Assembly: GCA_017893485.1 (NCBI GenBank)
Contig: CM030368.1
Span: 178,370,504 to 178,434,503 of the forward strand
Origin: Hemerocallis citrina
Lineage: Eukaryota; Streptophyta; Magnoliopsida; Asparagales; Asphodelaceae
DNA length: 64,000 bases
Direction: 5' to 3'
The position numbers were made by a program, and so were the translations under genes. Positions 45,360-57,398 of the stretch are shown piece after piece; position 1 is the first letter of the stretch, and each line of letters starts with the position of its first letter. Below the pieces are notes generated by a model. That model had not been told where the DNA came from and did not search any database. It saw nothing but the letters and a program-made list of their open reading frames with translations.

Positions 45360-46210
45360 ACCTCTTAATCTTTCGTTAGGGAAATTTAACTAGTTTCAGG
45401 AACAGATTGAATGGTGAGTTGAACTCTGAACGTGTGTAATTGCAGGTTGCGAGTGTAATTCTGAGCCATGGGTATGGATTCCGAACTTGTTAGCTTGAGT
45501 ATTAACAGGTTGCAGGAGCAGATCGAATGGCGAATCGCACTCTGAACTTGCTTCTTTGCAAATTATGAGAGTCTCTGTCGAGCCATGGGTATGGACTCCG
45601 AACCGGTCGTCGAGGCGTTAACGGGTTGTAGGAGCAGATCGAATGGCGAAGTGCACTGTGAACTTTCTGTATTGCAAATTGTTAGATTCTCTTCAAGCCA
45701 TGGGTATGGACTCCAAACCCGTCTTACGGGAAGACTTGTAACAAGTTTTCAGTGTCGTTTACGTGTATAAGTTTGGCACTCAACTCGTTGTATAATTCTC
45801 AAAGGAACTTTAACTAGTTTCAGGAATAGATCGATCGGTGAGTTATGCTCTAAATGTGCAGGATTGCGAATTGCGAGAGTAACCCCGACTCGTGGATCTG
45901 GATTCCGAACTTGTGTTGTGGAAATTTTATAACGAGTGTTTAGTGCCACTTTAATTATAAGTTGGGCGTTTAGCTCATTGTTTGCTTCAATGAATTAACT
46001 GGTTGCAGGAGCAGATCGAATGGCGAAGCACGCTTTGAACTTGCTTCATTGCAAATTGCTGGAGTAACTTCGAACCATGGGTATGAACTCCGAACCCGTC
46101 TTGTAGGAATCTTTTAACGAGTTTTTGGTGTTGTTTTTGTGTACAAGTTTGGCACTCAACTCATTGTATGCATCCGTAGAGTTGTACAAGAATTTTGCAA
46201 AAATTCATAG
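45360..46210 (-). repeat. Second tandem array, about 115 and 190 bp units
   Basis: The block AGGAGCAGATCGAATGGCGAA recurs near 45397, 45514, 45630, 45824 and 46008. Each copy is followed by CTGAACTTGC..TTGCAAATT and CCATGGGTATGGACTCCGAAC. Spacing is about 116, 115, 195 and 184 bp, so two unit lengths alternate. Confidence 0.8.
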
Positions 46211-46369
46211 TATATTTTATTGGAAAATAAAACTAAACGGCGCTCTAGTGGCTTGCTGTTATTACAAATTAGGGAAATTTGCTCTGAAATAGAACTAAGC
46301 GGGTACTCTAGTGGCTGGCAGTTATTACAAATTGAGAGAATTTACTGCTACTATTAAGAGAGAACGTTT

Positions 46370-46480
46370 GAGATGCCTTCGTTCACCTTCAAGGTGTTCC
46401 ACCTTCCAAGTTCTACTGATATCTCCTTGCCCCCCGGGTCTTCAAGTTGATGAGCTGTTAGGAGAATAACTTGGTAGACC
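46370..46480 (-). pseudogene. Integrase C-terminal remnant of the Tat-like element
   Basis: The minus strand reads AHQLEDPGGKEISVELGRWN and TLKVNEG, matching the end of Tat/Athila-type integrases (the LxDxxGxxxxxPWNxxxLKxY pattern). It is all that remains of pol. Confidence 0.6.
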
Positions 46481-46859
46481 TTGCCTGGACTTGCCTATTT
46501 CGGAGGGAGCCCCCCATTGTTTTGTATAGAGAAAGAGAAGTGTTCTGATGCATCAATGTGTTTAGGCAAGATTATTTGTTTCCGTTGAATGAGCGGAGTA
46601 GCTTCGGGCATGGAATTCAAGTTTGTTACTGTGTTATGATAAGAACTAGTTTGGACATGGTGAGAGATGATTTGGCAGGTTTGGAAGTTCTTGGTAGAGT
46701 TGTTTGTGGCCGTGGCTTCAAGCTGGTTTACAGTTTTTGAATTATTGTGACTGTTTTTTGGTGGTAGCTCTATGGCATCGAGGGGGAGAACCAAGCCCCT
46801 ATTGTAGCGGTGTAACATGCTCGTGTTGCCTGTTGGCTTCCTACAGCTTGGCCTACGCC

Positions 46860-48257
46860 AACTGTTGTTGGAAACTTCATTTTCATGTGAAATGCGGAGG
46901 CAACTGCATGGAAAGCTTTGTATGAGGAGTTGGCATCTCCCCCATCGGGCCTCCGTGAATGGAGTGGAGGACGACCATGTGTTGAGAGTCTTGCGGCTCA
47001 TATGGCCTCTCTTGATGCTTATTAGCCCCCCGGGGCGGAGGGTTTTTGGCATCATTGTCTTTCTGAACGAAGTTGGAGAGATAGCCCCTGCGAATCAGGG
47101 CTTCCAGTTCTTCTTCAAGGCCTCAACAGTTGTCAGTAGTGTGTCCATGATCTCTATGAAATGTGCACCATATATTTTTGTCTCTTCTCCTGCTAGACGT
47201 TGACATCTTGGGGGAGGGAGGATTATTTCGTCCTTCTCAACTTCCATGACGATGGCTGATACGCTTGCATTGAGAGGAGTGAACTTGTCGAAGCGTGTCG
47301 CTAGAGTTGGATGGCATTGACTGGCACCATTTTTCTGAAACTTCCTGGGTTCTTCGTCGCTTGTATTCTTTCGTTTGTTCCCGAAAGATGAATCATTCTT
47401 GTCTTGAGGATAGAAAGCTTCCTTGACCCTAATATACTTGTCACTCCTTTCTAGGAGCTCAGTGAAACTTTTGGGTGGCTTTTTTTGCGAAAGAGGCTTT
47501 CAAGTCTTTGTTAGTGACGTTGTGGCGAAAAGCTGCAGCCACCACTGAAGTGTTCAAGGAGGGAATCGACCTTGCTTCAGTTGTAAATCGTTTGACAAAG
47601 TCTTTCAGCAGTTCTCCATCCCATTGCTTCAGTTTTAACAGGGAGACACTCGTTTTTCAGCCTTGCGGCTAGCAACGAAGGGTATAATGAAGAGCTCCTC
47701 GAGCTGATCGAAGGAGAATATTGAATCTAGAGTCAGGCGCGAATACCATTCCCTTGCTGATCCTTTCAGTGTTGCAGGAAATGTTCGACACATGAGAGCG
47801 TCGGTGGCGTTATAGACCATCATGAGTGTTTTGAAGCTCTCGATATGGTCGGTCGGGTCTGATTCTCCATTGTAGGATTCGAATTGAGGAGCTTTGAAGT
47901 CCCTTGGAACGGGTGCATCGAGTATGGTTTTGCTGAAATGAGGTTGACTAGGGCAGTAGTTCCTGCTAGAGCGGTTTCTCTCATTCTTCATTTGTTCTAG
48001 ACGATCTTCTACTTCTTGGATACGGCGAAGGACTTGGTCGTCCTTCCCCTGGGATCCAGTTGAGTCAGCAGATTCTTCTTTAGGGGCTGGCCTAGATCTT
48101 GACTTCCTTGGATAGCATGGAGAATGTCGAGCTTGAACTTATCTAATTCGGCCCTAGTGACTGGGGCGTTTTTTCTTGTGTTATGCACAAGAAGCTTTCG
48201 ACTCTCATGAGTTGGGCTCCTTATTGTTGGATGCCCCCTGTGAGAGGAGGATTTCCT
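46860..48257 (-). pseudogene. gag: Tat-like gag, core and zinc-knuckle region
   Basis: From 48257: RAELDKFKLDILHAIQG, then a stop and shift into PVPRDFKAPQFESYNGESDP, HIESFKTLMMVY, DALMCRTFPATLKGSAREWY (Retrotrans_gag core, 47991-47635), stops, KYIRVKEAFYPQDK, CTFHRDHGHTTDNC (knuckle-like, about 47160), LEALIRRGYLSNFVQ, and HSIHGGP, the conserved gag-protease border. After this point no protease or RT appears. Confidence 0.85.
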
Positions 48258-48262
48258 TGACC

Positions 48263-51200
48263 TGTCACGCCCCGCTTTCCAAAAATACGGAATGCAATCA
48301 CGTGACACGGCCCAGCGAATGACCTGCATCATCCATAGGCTGTTATCGATCAAACTCAACAATATAAACAGGAAGTAATACAACCACGCATGCAATGGAA
48401 GAATAATTACATAAATAACAACATTGGAATTTAAGCATAAAAAATAATCAATATAAAAATAATCCAACATCTGTAATAACAAACAATATTCGGGTCGAAG
48501 CCCACAATACAAGGAAAACAACATTGTTCAATTTATTAAAGTTCTCAAATAAAGTAACAATTATTTAAGCGACGCAGCAAAACTTATCTTTCACCATCGT
48601 TGCTCCCCTAGTCCGTCAGGTAAATCTCCTTGATTACATGTAAGTTATTCATCTAAAAGAGAGGAAAAATGTCCTTAGAGCAAGTCGTGGACAGCAAGTA
48701 AAGAAACAAAGAACAATGACAATAACGGTATAACAATGAATTCAATGAATGATGAAATCAATAGTGTTGAACAGTGATAAAGCGATAACAGTACAATGTG
48801 CAATAACGATGATTTATAACGATAACGATAAACAATAACAGTAATGGTGACAATAACGATATACTGTTCAATAAAGATGACAATATGCAATGACAATGTG
48901 ATGAGAATCTTAAGTCTATTATTCATTTTTAATCCTAACTAATGCACGTACTACTGCATCCCATACTACAGGTTCCATGCATACAATCAATTTCGTTTAG
49001 ACTAAGGTGGTAGATTCTATAGGTCATGTACTCGCACGATAGCAATAGCAATTTCTTGCACAATAACGATAACAATAGTCGGCACGTAGGTCCTAAAACA
49101 ATACACGATGAATTGGGATACTGCAGTCAGTAATCCAACAATAAATCGATAGCACTATTCGACACAATATTTTTGGAATAAGCCCACAATACCAAGTACA
49201 ATCACTATATTATCAACTACTCTTGTCAACCCTTAACCTCGGCTTGATTAACATTTCTTATTCAATTAACATACGATAATGCAATTAATAAGGGACACTA
49301 GAAAGATGGCAACACAACCCTAAGATCATGCAATGTACTTTATACAAATAAATACACCAAATATAACATTATAGATTCAATTGTATATTATTAAACATAG
49401 GAACCCAATTCTGGACAGCAGTAGGTTACTGTACTAAAATCAGAATTTCCGTTGCTACAGAATAGCAAATGTGGATCCGTCAGAAGTTCTAGAAACTAGA
49501 CTTCTTTCCGGTTCCAACGCATATAATTAAGGTGCATAAAAGTTATGGCAACATGTGTTAAAACAGCAAACTATACAGGATTTGGGTTCAGCCAAAATTT
49601 GTAAAATTGTGTTTATACATATGGAACAGGACTGAAACAATATTAATTAATTCCAGGAAAATTAGGGAATGTTCTCTAGTGTGTCTATTATCAGCAAGCA
49701 GAATTTTAAGTCATTCTCTTATAGGTAGCATGGTTAAATTAATTGTGAATCAAAGTGTGACAGCAGTTTTTAGGATCTGGAATTGTACGACACAGCAGTC
49801 GTAAAACTGCGATATCTCTCAAACCGTAACTCAGAATTCAATTCTGCCAAAAAGAAAAGTAAACTAGACATCTGGGGCTACATTTCTTATTCAGGAAGTT
49901 ATTGATTTTGGTGACATTATCTAGGTCGAAACAGCAAGGTAATGTTCAGGTTGGCATTAATTTTCAGGGTGTCAACATATTCTTTTTGAATAAAACGATT
50001 AAAAAGTTAGGGACGGTGAATTAGGAGTTAACAATCATAAATAACAGCAAGCCATACCTATGTGAACATGGTATTAAGATGTGTAATGTCCATAATCTTA
50101 CTATTCACAAACAACTAATACACTAACATTCATCATATAAGTCATCAATACTAGTATGCAATCTACAATTGTTGTGAGATGTCATGACTTGAAATACAAT
50201 AATAATCCATATTCCTATATTCAATAACTAACTATATGTATGCATGTAAGATTCTCTATACATTGGAGACAAAGATGGTACGAAGTCAAGACTACTACTT
50301 GGATTCGCTCGTGTAAATCCGTAGTATCCCAACGATAGATAACAATAACAATATATGATAACAATTAGGAATCTACTTGCGAGATTCAATAAAAATCTCG
50401 AATATGACACAATAACTATTCGAGAAGAATGACTTGCCTTTAGATGACGTTAGCTCCGATATAATAAGAATGACGGGATTAGGATCCCGGGCGACAATCC
50501 AAGAAACGTGCGAGCCCATGCAAAACAGCAACACAGTACAACCGAGATCCACACAGCAAAAGACCAAACACCGAGATTCGATCCCCTCTAACAAAACAGC
50601 AAACACCACTTGCAACAAAACAGCAATCCCTTCTGCCCCAGAACAGCAAACAGTAAAAATAGATCCCCCCTTCCAAACACCACACAGAAAAATTACCCAC
50701 TCCCATCTCTTCTTCTCAGACGCGCCATAGAGAGAGAGCGCGGGAGAGGGGACTGTGGCGAGGGCGCTCGGAATGTCTGGCGGCGGCGAAGTGGACAGGC
50801 AGCAGTGCTGTGGTTGGGAAGCGATGCGACAGCAAAGGACAACGGCAACGAGTGAAGCTCTGTTTCGCTCGAAAATAGAGGAGACAACGATAACTGGACG
50901 ACGATGAAGAGGCGATGGGGGGGTTCACCGGTGGTTGAGGAGGGTGAGCGGAGAGGTGAAGATGGCGAATGAGCGGTGGCGGCGACGGATGGCGATGGCA
51001 ACAATGGTTGCGAGTGAAGACGATGGGTTGTTCGGAGATTGAGAGCGGAGGAGGAGGTCGAGGATCTTCAGTGCGACGAGGAGGGGATGAAGGGGTGATA
51101 GCGATGAGGAGGGGCGATCGGAGATGGGTAGGGCGGTGGATGGGTTAATGGAGACGACGACTTGGCTGATGGGTCGAGCGAAGGAGGAAGAAGGGTGAGC

Positions 51201-51767
51201 GGGAATTTGGGGTTTCAATAGTGGAGAGGGGGTTGCACAGTGCAGAGGGGTTAGGGGTGAACAGTATAGGCATCAGGGTTTTTGAGTATGGCGGCTGTGT
51301 ATTAGGGTATTAGGTTAGGGTTTGATTAAAATAATAATGGGGAGAGATTATGGGGCTGAATAATAGGGATTCAATCTTCAATTTTTAGGGGGTTACAAGA
51401 TGTGGGGAGTGATTAGGAGAGATTTTTGGGATTTGACTGTTAGTGGGGCTATAGAGTAGCTTTGGGTCAGTGGGTTTGGGTACAAGATACAATAAGAGGT
51501 GGATATTGGGCTTTGGGTACAATATGGATCAAATAGGAGGACAATTTACAAACCAATAAGACAAAAGGAAAATTTATGAAATTAATTCTAAATTAGGAAT
51601 ACAAGGAGTAGATTTAAATGCTCAAAGTGAGATCAGGAATAAATTATGAATAACATTAGAATTAATACTATTCAATACAATAATGTGAAAAAAAGAAATG
51701 AAATAGAATTACAATGGAGATTACAATGGGGATAAATAATAAGGGGAAAATGAAAACGGGAGTTACA
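48263..51767. mobile_element. Solo LTR (Tekay/Del-like gypsy) inserted in gag
   Basis: 3505 bp with TGTCACGCCCCG at one end and GGGAGTTACA at the other, flanked by TGACC (48258-48262) and TGATC (51768-51772), a 5 bp TSD with one difference. Removing it and one flank copy rejoins the gag frame (SRQRS to RKSSSHRG) without shift. No PBS, gag or pol inside, so it is a solo LTR left by LTR-LTR recombination. The orientation is probably plus, from the TGTCACGCCCCG start. A GC-rich block (50690-51230) stands out from the AT-rich rest and may be its promoter and leader. Confidence 0.8.
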
Positions 51768-51772
51768 TGATC

Positions 51773-52151
51773 TTTGTCTAGAAAGATGGGTTCTCTGGTT
51801 CACCTGATGTCCCAAACGGGAGGCCTCAGATCGGGCGCGCCTCTCGTCCAACCTAATTCGCAGGTCGGCGTCTTGTTGCTGGTTATTGATGATCTGGCAG
51901 AGATCTCTAGACCCCCGTGGGCCTCGCAAGGCCATTGAATCAGTTGAAGCATTATGGACTGAGATGCGGTCGTACTGAGGATGTTGTTCATGTTGGGAGC
52001 CTCCCGGTGCCTCTCCGTTGGAAGGAGCATGATTAGGCTGTCGGGGCGACTGTTGAGGAGGAATCTGACCTTCCATAGGAGGAGCTAGTTGACGAAGAGC
52101 GTTAGTGCGACGGCTGGAGGCTACCCCTTTACCTCTTAGTCTTGGTGGCAT
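51773..52151 (-). pseudogene. gag: Tat-like gag N-terminus
   Basis: Starts MPPRLRGKGVASSRR at 52151: basic and Gln/Pro-rich, then RIRLDERRARSEASRLG. The frame continues across the solo LTR to 48257. The ATG lies about 45 bp from the 5' LTR. Confidence 0.75.
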
Positions 52152-52194
52152 GGAGACAAGCCTTGTGTATTTTTTTCCACAGACAATGACAATC

Positions 52195-52740
52195 TGTTGC
52201 TGCTTATTTCGGTGTGGGAGAAAATAGATAGTGTGTTAATAATTAATGGAAACTACTACAAGTCTGACCCGTGACCTTGGCCGTTAAAGACGGTTAGAGC
52301 TCCTGAGAATGAATTTGGATCGTTGATTGATCATGGTGATCTGAATCCGACGGTTGCTGATGAGGCTGATGGACTTGCAAAAAGCCTGAAACACCGGGGT
52401 GTGGCCCCAGAGACAACCCTCCGACGCTCAAGTCAAAACCAGAGAGAGAGAGAGAGTAAGAGAGAGAAAACTGGCAAATTGTTGATTACCTTCTGATTGT
52501 AGAAGGGGAGAGGTATTTATAGGCCTGAGAAATATTTCGAGGGATTGATTTCTGTCTGTTGGATCGATTTAACTACCTTATCTCTTTCATGTCTCTCCCC
52601 CTCAAGAGATAAGATATTCTTGGTAGGGGATAAGAGATTTGACTGCTAGCCTGCATAGGCTGGGTGTCTCTCCTAGTGGGTCTAGTCTATCACTTTTTAT
52701 AGGCTTGGAAGAAGCCCATGTCTTGGAGTGGGCCCAGGCC
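52195..52740 (-). repeat. 5' LTR of the Tat-like element
   Basis: Begins near TGTTGCTGCTTATTTCGGTG on the plus strand and shares CCTCCGACGCTCAAGTC and the GATTACCTTCT...TATTTATAG block with the left LTR. The outer border (near GGGCCCAGGCC) is uncertain, and no clear PBS can be named. Confidence 0.55.
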
Positions 52741-52924
52741 TGTTAAAGAGGCCTGTGATGGCTAATCTGCCTGTGGATGCTTTGAGATCTGTGCAGGAAT
52801 CGTACGACTCTGATCTGCTGCGATTTTTACCATCATCAGTTATCTTGAATGACCCACTTACTGAATTGAAGTTGATATTTCATAGGTGTAAAAGTTTCCT
52901 ACTTCCTTGTTTTAGAGGAAGGGA

Positions 52925-52955
<31 letters not shown>

Positions 52956-53460
52956 TTTTTAAGGGTGGAATATGGCCACCTTGTTTCATTAATGAAAAGT
53001 AACAGAACAAACGCATGAATCCTAGACTAAGCAAGTAAAAAAATACATAAAGTAAACCTTCAACAACTCTAAGAGAATAGGTAATACAGAAAGCAAAGAA
53101 ATAGAATCATAGAAAAGAAGCATAATACCCCCAACAACAACCCTAGAAGGTAGGCTCTAGCTAATGGTCGGACCAATCTCGATCTCTTCGTCATCATATG
53201 TCTGCGGAGGGAATTGCTCCGAGACACAATACGAAGGAAGCATGATACATTGCGATAACCCCACCAGCGTGGACATTCTAGTTAGATAGAAACATTCTTT
53301 ACTTTCGTAGTTCTTGTAATAATTTCACTGACGGAATGCTCACCTAAATCATGCACCTGATTTCTAATAAATTGGGTTGTTGGTGGGCTCTGTAAATAGG
53401 GTTGCTAATTGTTTGCTCTCTTTATTTTTTGGTTGTTTTACGATAACTAGAGTAGAGATC
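52741..53460. other. Spacer with (TTA)n and a possible LINE 3' end
   Basis: (TTA)n at about 52928-52953 is followed by TTTTTAAGGGTGGAATATGGCCACC and CATTAATGAAA. On the minus strand this reads like a LINE 3' UTR with a (TAA)n tail. No coding part is recognised up to 53460. Confidence 0.35.
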
Positions 53461-53463
53461 TTA

Positions 53464-54133
53464 GAGCATCCACAATGGTTTGCTATATTTGCCAATTTCT
53501 CATTTTTTGAGAAAGTTGGCGCTGCAGTGGTTTGCTATTTTGCCATATTTTGGCAAAGTAGCTACAGTCGTTTCTCATTTATGAGAAACCAATTTGCGAT
53601 TCTCAAATTATAAGAGACGAGGCAACATGTTTCGTCTCAATTTTTTTTCAATTTTTTAATGGGATGAGACGAGACATGTTGTTTCGTCTGACAAATTTTT
53701 TTATATAAATTGATCGGATGGTACAACATGTACCGTCTGGAAAAAAAATCAAAAAATCAAAAAATCAAAAAATCAAAAAAATGCTTAAACGAGACACGTT
53801 GTCTCGTTCTAGCATATTTTTGCTTGGACGGGTCAACATGTCCCGTCCAGCAAAAGGGGTGGGTCAATTAGGTGGAAAGTAGGTTTAGGGGGTGGGTTAA
53901 TTAGGTATTAGGTTATATTATATTATTTAATTTATTTAATTAACCTATTTTAATATCTAATCACTAATTAACTAATTATATAAATAAAAAAAACTACCGG
54001 ACGAAACAACATGTCTCGTCTTTTTCAAAATTTAGCAAAATTTTAGCAAACAACCATTACTGGCAATTTTCCTATTTTCTATTACTGTAGATGTCATTTT
54101 GTAAAATAATGTGAAACACCATTGTGGATGCTC
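53464..54133. mobile_element. Palindrome-rich PIF/Harbinger-like MITE, third locus
   Basis: 670 bp. Perfect 15 bp TIRs GAGCATCCACAATGG/CCATTGTGGATGCTC and TTA duplicated on both sides. Six internal palindromes with different arms: 53613 GAGACGAGGCA/TGTTTCGTCTC, 53664 AGACGAGACA/TGTTTCGTCT, 53711 (weak) GGTACA/TGTACC, 53787 AACGAGACA/TGTCTCGTT, 53825 TGGACGGGTCA/TGTCCCGTCCA, 53999 GACGAAACA/TGTCTCGTC. Confidence 0.85.
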
Positions 54134-54136
54134 TTA

Positions 54137-54401
54137 ACAAAGCAAAAATGGTTTGTATGCATTTGAAACACATGGTCGCATCCCAGGAGAGTTATGGAAA
54201 GTACGTTTTTCCTTTTTAATATTTATAAATCATGAATTTTGAAAAGTTAAAAACCAAAGAGCAGATCCATTCGTTGTTGCAAATGGGCCTGGCACGGTTT
54301 TGACTTGGTCCAAGTAGCGGGCTGACTTAGCGCTTCTTGGTCTTTAACTTATTCCCCTCGGTTATATATAGTAGTAGCTAGCATGCGACTAATTAAAAAA
54401 A
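54137..54401. other. Spacer, nothing recognised
   Basis: No coding or repeat signal. Confidence 0.35.
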
Positions 54402-55550
54402 CTAGTAATTTATACGTAGACTGCATATCTTAATAAATATATATTTTTAAAGTAAAAATTTCAATATAGTCTGGCCTTAAATTTGAGACATCTTTTATAT
54501 TAGTTATGCACGGACAATGCACGTCTTAATAAATTTTTTTAAAAAATAAAAACTCTGACGTAGTGAGGACTCGAACATGAAACCTTCTTCATATTAGTTA
54601 TGTACGTGCGTCACACGCGTTGGTAGATTGACAAATGACACTAAGGCCTTCTCCCAATATAATATTAGAGATTAGAGATAGAGACTAGTAATTTGCAAGT
54701 GCGATGCACGTTCTAATTAAATTTTTTTTATATAGTAAATAATAAGGCGTAATCTGGCATCGAACCTGAGACCTCCCTTTACTCATCACACACTCTTTAC
54801 AAATTACCTCTAGTGACACAAACTTTTATTTTATATGAGTGGCACTTTTGTAAATAATTATATATCGTAAATAAATTTGAACTTTGAGGGTATTATGATA
54901 AATTAACAACAGTTGAGTAAATGAATAGTTAATGTAACTCTCACTTAAAAATGAATGGTTGTGATTAGATGGTTGAATGTCTACAAATGACAACCCCAAC
55001 TCTCACATTATAATATTATTACTAGTAACTTGCACGTGCGATGCACGTTCTAATCAATTTTTATTTATGTTATAAAGTAAATAATAAGACGTAATCTGGC
55101 CTCGAACCTGAGACCTCTCTTTACTCATACATACTCTTTACAAATTACCCTTAGTGACACAAACTTTTATTTTATATGAGTGATACTTTTGTAAACAATT
55201 ATGTTGTAAATAAATTTGAACTTTTCGGGTATTATGGTAACTAACAACAGTTGAGTAAATGAATGGTTAATATAACTCTCATTTAAAAATGAATCCTGAA
55301 TGGTTGAGATTAGATGGTTAATGCATACAAATGACAACCCCAACTCTCTCTCATTATATATATACTAGTAATTTACACGTGCGATGCACATTTTAATAAT
55401 TTCGAAAAATAAAAATAAAAACTCTGATGTAAGGAGGATTTGAACCGGAAGCCTCCTGTATATTAGTTATGTACGTGCGTTGCACATGTTGGTAGAATGA
55501 CAAAATGACAAATGACAAATGACACTAAGGCCTTCTCCCATTATAATTGA
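54402..55550 (-). mobile_element. Head-to-tail array of four small Helitrons
   Basis: The plus strand shows CTAG followed by the GTAAYTTRCACGTGCGATGCAC-type stem at 54402 (decayed), 54685, 55022 and 55365. On the minus strand these are four 3' ends. Between them lie 5' regions ending in AAGGCCTTCTCCCAATATAATATTAGA (54669), CAACCCCAACTCTCACATTATAATA (about 55010), CAACCCCAACTCTCTCTCATTATATA (about 55360) and AAGGCCTTCTCCCATTATAATTGA (55550). Copies 2 and 3 are the same subfamily, about 330 bp each; copies 1 and 4 another. No coding capacity. Confidence 0.6.
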
Positions 55551-56132
55551 GTTAAGAAAAATTGGTTTTTTTCAACAATATGAAGTAAAGCAAAAAAAAA
55601 TAATAATAATACCGCCAATAACGATGGGGGAATGGAGGAGGAAGATAGTGTCACGATCAGCGCTAAGAGGTGGATCGCGTCACGAGGAGAAGAGCGCCAA
55701 GTGCATTTGGGTTGTGATTTGTGGGTTCCGATCGGGTTTGAGGGCTAGGGTTTTAAAATCGGAGGTCGAAAATGACCAACATAGGGAGAATCGAGCGTTG
55801 GAGAATGAGGAGATGGAGAAATTGTCGAGAAATCGATGCCGATGAGATGGGGTAAGTGGATTTTGGGGACCTTGGGGTTTTCTCACTTTCGTTCTGGTCG
55901 ATGAAATGTGGAGCGGGAGATAGAGGAAAGGAGACAGCGTTGAGAGGGAAGGAGACAGCTGGATTGGGAGGGGGAGATTCCAATTATACCCCCCCCCCCC
56001 CCCCCAAATAGACAGATGAGCGGTAATGAATTAGAACCATTGGATGGAGATCATGATGAGAGCTTCCGATCGGACGGCCTATCTCCAGTGCGCACAGCGT
56101 TGAGCACTAGCCCAGAACTCAACGGAAACTTT

Positions 56133-56163
<31 letters not shown>
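55551..56163. other. GC-richer segment with a C17 tract and (TA)n
   Basis: 55620-55980 is purine-rich on the plus strand, with Ser/Pro/Phe-rich open frames on the minus strand (55680-55983), similar to a captured plant 5' exon or UTR; no family. C17 at 55989-56005 and (TA)n at about 56139-56162 follow. Confidence 0.35.
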
Positions 56164-56853
<690 letters not shown>

Positions 56854-57078
56854 TATTATAAAAGCAAGAATAAGAAGAAAAAATTTGTCCAGAGCCAATC
56901 TTAACCCTTCGTTTTATTTTGTTGATCAAATTGATTAGAGGCTAGTATTGATTATATATAGAAATTTTCAAATATTCATTAGTTGGCCGAGCTCAACACC
57001 TATTTAGGCCCACTCCACTCCAACCCGGCCCATTTACTCTCCATACATAAATATCTAACAAAAAAAAAAAAAAAAAAG

Positions 57079-57398
57079 ATGTTCCATTTGCTCTTAAACT
57101 CCATAGCCACCACCGCATCACCACTACCAAATCTGCTGCCTTTCTCCTCCATTCTCACCGATGGCTACTCTTGACTTCTAGTAACCCCCTCACATTAATA
57201 TTCCTCTTCTTCTTCCTTGTTCTTGTTGATGTTTCTGATAACCAGTGTAATTTTGTTGGCTGTGTTCAGAACACTAGAGTTTCATTCAACTCCGCCATCC
57301 CATTTGCGAGGCTTTCGATTCGGGCTGTGGCGCAGAAGGAAACCCAGATGGAGAAACCCCATCTGTTAGGTTGTAATATTTTCTTCTTTTTGGGATAA
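57079..57398 (+). pseudogene. Captured plastid-targeting-like exon fragment
   Basis: After an A-rich stretch, ATG opens MFHLLLNSIATTASPLPNLLPF (57079-57174). An overlapping frame from 57171 gives SNPLTLIFLFFFLVLVDV and later NTRVSFNSAIPFARLSIRAV, AQKETQMEKP. Ser/Thr/Arg/Ala-rich composition without acids, ending near a basic RxVAQ motif, resembles a chloroplast transit peptide. Stops and shifts break it. The donor gene is not recognised. Confidence 0.35.

Larger units (their letters stand above)
41387..52740 (-). mobile_element. Tat-like Ty3/gypsy retrotransposon, pol deleted
   Basis: Minus strand: 5' LTR (right), gag N-terminus (52151 down), gag core and knuckle, then a jump from the gag-protease linker straight to the C-terminal tip of integrase, followed by a long repetitive 3' region and a 3' LTR. 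No RT or RNase H. The two LTRs share blocks (TTTCGGTGTGGGAG, CCTCCGACGCTCAAGTC) but are strongly diverged, so the element is old or a composite of two family members. A solo LTR and a MITE are inserted in it. Confidence 0.8.

Noticed and set aside
46495..47055. 186 aa minus-strand ORF
   Set aside because: Out of frame with the recognisable gag tail (LEALIRRGYLSNF and HSIHGGP), which overlaps it in another frame.
50479..51218. Overlapping Ser/Pro-rich ORFs on both strands
   Set aside because: They lie in the GC-rich part of the solo LTR, where stop codons are rare by composition; no domain.
55989..56005. C17 run as a possible assembly gap mark
   Set aside because: It resembles the G runs at 4708 and 6020 in related Helitrons, so a natural homopolymer is more likely.
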